Shown piece after piece: positions 4,890 to 9,517 of a DNA stretch of 9,517 nucleotides; position 1 is the first letter of the stretch; every line of letters begins with the position of its first letter. The notes under the pieces were generated by a model. It did no database searches. It worked only from the letters and a program-made list of their open reading frames with translations, and was not told where the DNA came from. The stretch is from Acidobacteriota bacterium (GTDB taxonomy: Bacteria > Acidobacteriota > Terriglobia > Terriglobales > Acidobacteriaceae), in the NCBI GenBank assembly GCA_021811745.1, contig JAJZNH010000200.1, forward strand, positions 1 through 9,517, given 5' to 3'. The translations under genes were made by a program, and so were the position numbers.

Positions 4890-6245
4890 TTACTCCCGCA
4901 CGCTGATTCCCAGCGCTTTCATCTTGCGGTAGAGATGGCTGCGTTCCAGCCCCAGCAGTTCTGCGGCGTGGCTGATGTTATTGCGCGCCTCTTCGATCTT
5001 CTTCAGAATGTACTCCCGCTCGTAGGCCTCGCGCGCCTGCTGCAGCGAGCTGAACTCCGTCGTTGCACGTGCTCCCGTCCTTTGCGTAAGCGGGGGAAGA
5101 TGCTTACGCTCAATGCGCAGCACGCGGGGATTCAGGATCAGCATCCGCTCGATCACGTTCTTCAGCTCGCGCACGTTCCCCGGCCAGTGATAGTGAGTCA
5201 GCGCCTCCAGCGCCTCTTCCCCGATCTCTATCCGCGGCCGCCCATACTGCCGTCCGAACACCGCCAGGAACTCTCGTGCCAGCAGCGGAATGTCCTCCTT
5301 GCGCTCGCGCAACGGTGGTACGAAAAACGGCACCACGTTCAGCCGGTAGAATAGGTCCTCGCGGAAGTTGCCCTTGGCAATCTCCTCTTCCAGGTTCTTG
5401 TTTGTGGTCGCGATGAGCCGGACATCCACGCGCAACGCCTGCGTGCCACCCACCGGCGTGAACATCTGGTCGTCCAGTGCACTCAGCATTTTGGCCTGCG
5501 TCTTCAGGCTCATGTCGCCCACCTCATCCAGCAGCAGCGTGCCTCCGTCGGCGCGCTCCAGCGTGCCGCGCTGCTCCGCCGGCCCTCCCGGTTGCGCCCC
5601 ATGCCGGTAGCCAAACAGCTCCGCCTCGATGTGCGCCTCAGGAATGGCCGCGCAATTCAACTCCACGAACACCCGTTCTCGGCGCAGGCTCTCGGCGTGA
5701 ATGGCTCGCGCGATCAGTTCCTTGCCCGTTCCCGATTCGCCGTAGATCAGCACCCTCCCGTTGGTGGGCGCCATCAGCCGGATCTGTTGCCGCAGCGCCT
5801 TCACCGGCACGCTTTCGCCCGTCAGCACCGAACTGGCGCTGAATTGCCTCTTGAACTCCTCGTTCTCCGCACGCAGCCGCCGCGCTTCTACCGCGTTCTT
5901 CAGCACGATTAGCGTCCGCTCCAGCGAGAGCGGCTTCTCCAAAAAGTCGTACGCCCCCAGCTTGGTGGCTTTCACCGCGGCCTCGATGGTCCCGTGACCG
6001 CTGATGATCACCACTTCCGGCCGCGTCTCTACGGCCATCTGGCGCACGTCGCCCAGCACCTCCAGCCCGTCGCGGTCCGGCAGCCAAATGTCCAAGAGAA
6101 CTACGTCGAAGGGCGCGTCCTCAAGCAACACCGTGGCCTCAGCCGCGGTGGCTGCTCCGGCTACACCGTAACCCTCCTCGCGCAGAATCTCTTCGAGCGA
6201 GTTCCTGATCTCTGCCTCGTCGTCCACTACCAGGATGTGATTCAT
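4890..6245 (-). CDS. ntrX: NtrX-like response regulator, sigma-54-activator family, with degenerate GAFTGA loop
   Basis: The protein has 451 residues. Residues 1-120 are a receiver domain with the acidic pair D8/D9, phospho-acceptor D52 (VVLLDIWLPD), S82 and K104. Residues about 140-375 are the AAA+ domain: Walker A GESGTGKE (169-176), ELFGYRHGA (209-217), Walker B GGTLLLDEVGD (234-244), REDLFYRLNV arginine-finger region and WPGNVREL sensor II. The C-terminus (about 402-447) is a Fis-type helix-turn-helix (ISHAAELLGLERSHLYRKMK). The loop that should read GAFTGA is GAQPGG (216-221), so the residues that contact sigma-54 are missing. This is typical of NtrX-type regulators, which often act without sigma-54. 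The start ATG overlaps the stop of the kinase gene as ATGA, so the two are translationally coupled. Its cognate kinase is almost certainly the NtrY-like protein. The subfamily name is an inference from partner and loop. Confidence 0.9.
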   Translation of the reverse strand: MNHILVVDDEAEIRNSLEEILREEGYGVAGAATAAEATVLLEDAPFDVVLLDIWLPDRDGLEVLGDVRQMAVETRPEVVIISGHGTIEAAVKATKLGAYDFLEKPLSLERTLIVLKNAVEARRLRAENEEFKRQFSASSVLTGESVPVKALRQQIRLMAPTNGRVLIYGESGTGKELIARAIHAESLRRERVFVELNCAAIPEAHIEAELFGYRHGAQPGGPAEQRGTLERADGGTLLLDEVGDMSLKTQAKMLSALDDQMFTPVGGTQALRVDVRLIATTNKNLEEEIAKGNFREDLFYRLNVVPFFVPPLRERKEDIPLLAREFLAVFGRQYGRPRIEIGEEALEALTHYHWPGNVRELKNVIERMLILNPRVLRIERKHLPPLTQRTGARATTEFSSLQQAREAYEREYILKKIEEARNNISHAAELLGLERSHLYRKMKALGISVRE

Positions 6246-8539
6246 GAGGGCTGTCCCTTCACCGCCGTGTCGGCGACGCCCGCTGATTCTTCCGCCGCCG
6301 CTGCTGCCTGCACACTCGCCTCCATGAGTGGTAGCCGCAACAGGAATCGCGATCCCTTGGGGCTGTTCGACTCCGCCCGGATTGACCCTCCATGCTCCTG
6401 CGCAATCTTGGCCGCGATCGCCAGCCCCAGCCCCGTCCCCCGGTGCTTGGTCGAGTAGAAAGGCAGAAACAGCCGTTCCCGGATCTCATCGGTCAGTCCG
6501 TGCCCGGTGTCGGATACCACCACCTCCACCGCCGTGCCGTCCTCGCTCAGCGCGGTCCGAATCCCTAGCACGCGCAGCAGGCTGCCCTGCATGGCTTCGG
6601 CGGCATTGTCGATCAGGTTGGCCAGCGCCCGCCGGATCGCGTCCGGATCGGCCAGCACCGCCGGCAACCCCGGCTCCAGTTCGCGCTCCACCGTAATTCC
6701 GTCCAGCCGCCCCGCAAACAGCGTCAAGGCCTGCTCGGCCACCTGGTTCATGCAGCACGCTCGCGGCTGTGGCGCCGGAAACTGCGCCAGTGCCGAGAAC
6801 TGGTCCACCAGAGTCCGCAGCGTCCCCACGCACCCTAGGATCACCTCGCTACATTTGCGGATTACACCCGCCGACTCCGCTTGTCCCCGGTCCAGATGCT
6901 TTCCGATCCGCTCTGCCGAAAGCGCAATCGGCGTCAGCGGGTTCTTGATCTCGTGTGCCACCCGCTGGGCCACCTCTTTCCACGCCAATTGCCGCTGCGC
7001 CCGGAGCAGCTCGCTTGAATCCTCCACCACCAGTACTGTTCCTGTCTTCCGGTGCGCCAGCTCCAGCCGCGCGCTGGTGATGGCCAGATGCATCACGTTC
7101 CCGTGCGTGCGCACCTCGATCTCGGTTGAGGCCGCCCCCATCCGCTGCCCCCGCCGGATGACCCCTGCCAGGTCCTCTGCGCACTCAGCCGGCGCCAATG
7201 TCTCAATCTTTTCTCCCTTCAGGTCCGCGTCCCCCCGCCGTCCCATCAGCGCCGCAAACGCCTGGTTGGCTTGCAACACCACCCCCGCCTCGTCCAGCGT
7301 TACCACCCCGCTCGGAATTGTTTCCAGAATCGTTTCCAGCTCTCGCCGCCGCTCTTCAATCGCCTGGTTGGCGGCCTTCAGTTGCGCCTGCGAGCTCCCC
7401 GCTAGCAGACGGCTTGCCTCCAGGTCCGCCGCCATGTGATTAAACGATCGCACCAGCTCCGCCATCTCCCCGCTGGCGATGGCTCCCACCCGCTGCTCGT
7501 ATTTGCCCGCGGCAATCTCATCCATGGCATTCGCCAGCGCTTCCACCGGCCGCGTGATCTGCTTAGAGAGAAACTCCGCCAGCCATACGCTCGCGAAAAA
7601 CACGAGTACGGTAATCAGCAGCAGTGTCAGGAAAAACGTGGTCCGCGGCCGGTTTCGCGTGCGGAAGAGTTGCCAATACTCTTCCAGCCCCGCGCGGATG
7701 TGCGCCGTGGTCTGGCTCAGTCCCCGCGGCATGGGCAGTGCGGCCACCATTGTTCGTCCTGAGGCCGTGTTCGACAGTCCCAGCGCGTAGTCCTGGCCCG
7801 CTACCTCTACGAGCGGTCCGTTGCTGCGCCGCGCCGCCATCAACAGGACCTTCGCAAGCGGTCCTTCCATCTGTGTCTTGGCGTGGTCCTCTGTCCCCAG
7901 CCAGTAGATCACCTTTGCCGGGCTTGCCGCCGCTGGCGCCTGAAAGCTGGCCAGCTCGCGGCCGTTCTTCCCGTAAACCATCAGAAATCCACCCTGCAGC
8001 GTGATCCGCCGCGAGAAAAGCGCCTGTTCGAGCGCGGGTCGTGCTCCGTCGGCCGCTCCGCTCTCTCGCACCGCCTCCGCCTCGCCTCGCGCATTGCTGG
8101 CCACGTATTGCACCAGCTCCCGCACCACGCTCTGTGCGTCGTCATGCAGCTCCGACGTGTTGGGAGAAAACCAGCGGTCGATCGTTCGGTTCATCAGCAG
8201 AAAGCTAAACAGGAACATGAACGCTGCGGGCATCAGGGCGATTAACGCTGCCCCAGCCACCATGCGCGTCCTAAGTCGCGCCCCAAGCCCGCTGCCCGAC
8301 TGCCCCGCGTAGAGCTTGAAAATGTTCCGGAACAGCAGCGTGAGCACTACGATAAACAGTAGAAAAACGACTACGATCAGCCCCGTGAACGCCAGCGTGG
8401 CGCCTGAAGTGTTGGGGTTCAGAAATCTCACGTTCGAAGTGGTGAAGGCCTGTAGCGCCCCCAGCAGCGCAAAGAACAGCACCGCCCCGCCGGCAAGCAG
8501 ACCTACCAACCAGCGCCGGGATGTGCCGCCAAATGGCAT
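6242..8539 (-). CDS. ntrY: NtrY-like membrane sensor histidine kinase
   Basis: Numbered from the ATG at 8539 the protein has 765 residues. Four membrane helices are seen at about 10-32, 50-72, 94-117 and 300-322, with a roughly 180-residue extracytoplasmic sensor region between the third and fourth. Then come HAMP (about 323-375), PAS (about 400-505), HisKA with the H-box VAHEIKNPLTPIALSAERIG (H529) and HATPase_c with N-box NLIDNAAEA, G1 DTGHGL and G2 GTGLGLAIA. This order (TM-HAMP-PAS-HisKA-ATPase) is that of NtrY. It autophosphorylates on His and passes the phosphate to the regulator overlapping its 3' end. The signal sensed is not evident; nitrogen control is only the family precedent. Upstream in-frame starts exist (ATG 8575, TTG 8581). 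I prefer 8539 because a perfect TATAAT sits 6 nt before it and none of the starts has a proper ribosome-binding site. The C-terminal 20 residues are Ala-rich. Confidence 0.9.
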   Translation of the reverse strand: MPFGGTSRRWLVGLLAGGAVLFFALLGALQAFTTSNVRFLNPNTSGATLAFTGLIVVVFLLFIVVLTLLFRNIFKLYAGQSGSGLGARLRTRMVAGAALIALMPAAFMFLFSFLLMNRTIDRWFSPNTSELHDDAQSVVRELVQYVASNARGEAEAVRESGAADGARPALEQALFSRRITLQGGFLMVYGKNGRELASFQAPAAASPAKVIYWLGTEDHAKTQMEGPLAKVLLMAARRSNGPLVEVAGQDYALGLSNTASGRTMVAALPMPRGLSQTTAHIRAGLEEYWQLFRTRNRPRTTFFLTLLLITVLVFFASVWLAEFLSKQITRPVEALANAMDEIAAGKYEQRVGAIASGEMAELVRSFNHMAADLEASRLLAGSSQAQLKAANQAIEERRRELETILETIPSGVVTLDEAGVVLQANQAFAALMGRRGDADLKGEKIETLAPAECAEDLAGVIRRGQRMGAASTEIEVRTHGNVMHLAITSARLELAHRKTGTVLVVEDSSELLRAQRQLAWKEVAQRVAHEIKNPLTPIALSAERIGKHLDRGQAESAGVIRKCSEVILGCVGTLRTLVDQFSALAQFPAPQPRACCMNQVAEQALTLFAGRLDGITVERELEPGLPAVLADPDAIRRALANLIDNAAEAMQGSLLRVLGIRTALSEDGTAVEVVVSDTGHGLTDEIRERLFLPFYSTKHRGTGLGLAIAAKIAQEHGGSIRAESNSPKGSRFLLRLPLMEASVQAAAAAEESAGVADTAVKGQPS

Positions 8540-8545
8540 GGGCAG

Positions 8546-8551
8546 ATTATA
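8546..8551 (-). promoter_or_regulatory. Consensus -10 box immediately before the kinase start
   Basis: TATAAT on the minus strand (8551-8546) is followed by six bases and then ATG at 8539. A start site at the usual distance would coincide with the A of this ATG, giving a leaderless mRNA. The hexamer TGGCCG at 17-bp spacing is a poor -35 box (3 of 6). If real, the in-frame starts at 8575 and 8581 are not on this transcript. Confidence 0.5.
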
Positions 8552-8686
8552 GTTCCGCCCCTGATTGCCGGCCATCCTCAACCCGCGCGAGTGGGGGAGT
8601 GCGTGGCCGCGAGCCTGCGTTCCACCTTTACCGGCTTCCCATTCCGCGTCCTGTTTTCCTCACCGCACGCGCCGCCGGTCACGATT

Positions 8687-8692
8687 TACACT
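8687..8692 (+). promoter_or_regulatory. Possible -10 box for gcvH
   Basis: TACACT lies 37 bp before the gcvH ATG and 22 bp before its AAGGAG site, a sensible distance for a short leader. No clear -35 box is seen at normal spacing. No glycine riboswitch is recognisable between 8582 and 8729. Confidence 0.35.
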
Positions 8693-8729
8693 AGGGGTTC
8701 ACTGCTTTCTACTCAAGGAGCTGGCCCAT

Positions 8730-9119
8730 ATGCCTTATCCCTCCCACTACCGCTACACTCGCGAACATGAATGGATCGCCGTTGACGGCTCCATCGGCAC
8801 GGTCGGCATCACCGACTACGCCCAAAGCTCGCTGGGCGACATCGTTTACGTCGACCTGCCCAAGGTGGGCGACGCCGTCCAAGCCGGCGCCTCCTTCGGC
8901 TCCGTGGAGAGCGTCAAGGCCGTCAGTGACCTCTTTTCGCCCGTCAGCGGCTCCACCGCCGCCGTCAATGAGGAGCTCAAGAACGCCCCAGACAAAATCA
9001 ATGAGGACCCCCACGGCACGTGGATCATAAAGGTCCAGCTCTCTAACCCCGCTGAACTCGACGCCCTCCTCGATGCCGCTGCCTACGAGGCCTTCATCGC
9101 TGAGGAAACCGGAAGCTGA
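8730..9119 (+). CDS. gcvH: Glycine cleavage system H protein
   Basis: The 129-aa protein is the normal length for GcvH. It carries the aminomethyl group from the P-protein to the T-protein on a lipoyl arm and donates electrons via the L-protein. The start is ATG 8730, since AAGGAG (8715-8720) lies 9 nt upstream; the frame stays open further up but that extension is not GcvH-like. Hallmarks are YTREHEW (residues 9-15), GTVGITDYAQSSLGDIVYVDLP (about 23-44) and the lipoylation site in GSVESVKAVSD, with K63 as the modified lysine. The family's C-terminal W(I/L)-K motif is seen in GTWIIKV. The kinase gene is divergent upstream, and gcvPA follows after 147 bp. The T-protein gene, often first in such clusters, is not next to it here. 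Lipoylation enzymes are not in the window. Confidence 0.97.
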   Translation: MPYPSHYRYTREHEWIAVDGSIGTVGITDYAQSSLGDIVYVDLPKVGDAVQAGASFGSVESVKAVSDLFSPVSGSTAAVNEELKNAPDKINEDPHGTWIIKVQLSNPAELDALLDAAAYEAFIAEETGS

Positions 9120-9130
9120 ATCAACAGCCT

Positions 9131-9257
9131 CGAGCTGCTAACTTCTAGTCCTTGCTCGAATTGTGACGCTCGAAGCTGGCGCATTCCATGATGGATTTTG
9201 AAACGGCGAGCCGCTTGCCGGTTCGCACCACGGCCTTTGGCTAGAAGCTAGGAGCTG
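9131..9257. repeat. Imperfect inverted-repeat element between gcvH and gcvPA
   Basis: The 20-bp end at 9131-9150 and the one at 9238-9257 are inverted copies with 16 of 20 positions matching; their core is CTAACTTCTAG against CTAGAAGCTAG. Inside lies a further hairpin, GCGAGCCG (9206-9213) with CGGTTCGC (9219-9226), 8 bp with one G.U pair and a 5-nt loop. The layout resembles a small REP- or MITE-like palindromic element. The right end holds GGAG (9251-9254) before gcvPA. Similar CTAGAAGCTAG-rich spacers are familiar to me from acidobacterial genomes, but that was not checked. Confidence 0.45.
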
Positions 9258-9266
9258 GAAGCTGCC

Positions 9267-9517
9267 ATGCGCTACTTACCCAAATCTCCCGCCGAACGCG
9301 CGCGGATGCTTGCCGAAATCGGCGCTGGCTCCATCGAGGAACTCTTTGCTTCGATTCCCGCCGAGTACCGCCTCGACCGCGACCTCAGGGTGCCCCGCCA
9401 GCAGGCTGAGAGCGAGATCGTCGCCTACTTCCAGGCCGCAGGAGCCAAAAACTCCACCTCCCACGCCAGCTTCCTCGGCGCGGGCGCCTATCGCCACTAC
9501 CGCCCCGTCATCATTGA
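9267..9517 (+). CDS. gcvPA: Glycine dehydrogenase (decarboxylating) subunit 1, N-terminal part
   Basis: The gene runs off the right edge; 83 codons are visible. The sequence [19 protein letters not shown], then [15 protein letters not shown] and, near the edge, the motif [19 protein letters not shown], is the typical N-terminus of GcvPA, the first half of the two-subunit P-protein. With GcvPB it decarboxylates glycine using PLP and loads the aminomethyl group on GcvH. The PLP lysine is normally in the other subunit. The ATG at 9267 has GGAAG 5 nt and GGAG 12 nt upstream, both at or beside the right arm of the inverted repeat. It is very likely co-transcribed with gcvH, and gcvPB is expected just outside the window. 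Confidence 0.95.
   Translation, partial: MRYLPKSPAERARMLAEIGAGSIEELFASIPAEYRLDRDLRVPRQQAESEIVAYFQAAGAKNSTSHASFLGAGAYRHYRPVII

Noticed and set aside
8582..8729. A glycine riboswitch before gcvH.
   Set aside because: Glycine riboswitches are common before gcv genes, but the 148-bp leader shows none of the expected conserved aptamer segments by eye.
8565..8729. An N-terminal extension of GcvH reading from 8565.
   Set aside because: The extension has no GcvH similarity, and AAGGAG is placed properly for the ATG at 8730, which gives the standard 129-residue protein.

Overview
The window reads as GC-rich chromosomal DNA from a soil-type bacterium, most likely an Acidobacteriota (Terriglobia-like) member. 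That placement is inference. It rests on the general look of the secreted protein at 765-1871, the small recombinase-domain protein at 4084-4539, the NtrY/NtrX-like pair, the split glycine-dehydrogenase gene gcvPA, and repeat-like intergenic DNA. No rRNA, tRNA, CRISPR array or intact insertion sequence was seen.

Layout. Positions 1-344 (minus) hold the N-terminal 114 codons of a protein with two tandem FD..WY..YPDV..G.(D/N)P..HYL..G..EGR modules, of the type found beside glycosyltransferase domains. A 420-bp gap follows, then a secreted protein of unknown function (765-1871, plus). Positions 1872-2963 are about 1.1 kb with no convincing intact gene: a post-stop hairpin, a degenerate repeat pair, a possible gene relic (2382-2636) and several small palindromes. 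A DoxX-family membrane protein (2964-3407) and a small unknown protein (3487-3762) follow on the plus strand, then about 320 bp of apparently non-coding DNA.

The minus strand then carries, in transcription order, an NtrY-like sensor kinase (8539-6242), an NtrX-like regulator (6245-4890) overlapping it by 4 bp, and, 350 bp further down, a 151-aa protein with a serine-recombinase-type accessory domain but no resolvase catalytic domain (4539-4084). The intergenic region before this last gene has the most notable regulation in the window. It contains a near-consensus sigma-54 -24/-12 element (4591-4575), a perfect dyad plus a diverged copy 20 bp away at about -136 and -116 (a candidate enhancer-protein site), and a hairpin that would hide the ribosome-binding site on read-through RNA but not on RNA started at the sigma-54 promoter.

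Divergent from the kinase gene are gcvH (8730-9119) and the start of gcvPA (9267 to the window end), which encode the lipoyl carrier and one half of the P-protein of the glycine cleavage system. They are separated by a 147-bp spacer with an imperfect inverted repeat whose right arm lies at the gcvPA ribosome-binding site. The kinase and regulator form one signalling unit. The NtrX-like regulator lacks a proper GAFTGA loop, so it is doubtful that it drives the sigma-54 promoter next to it.
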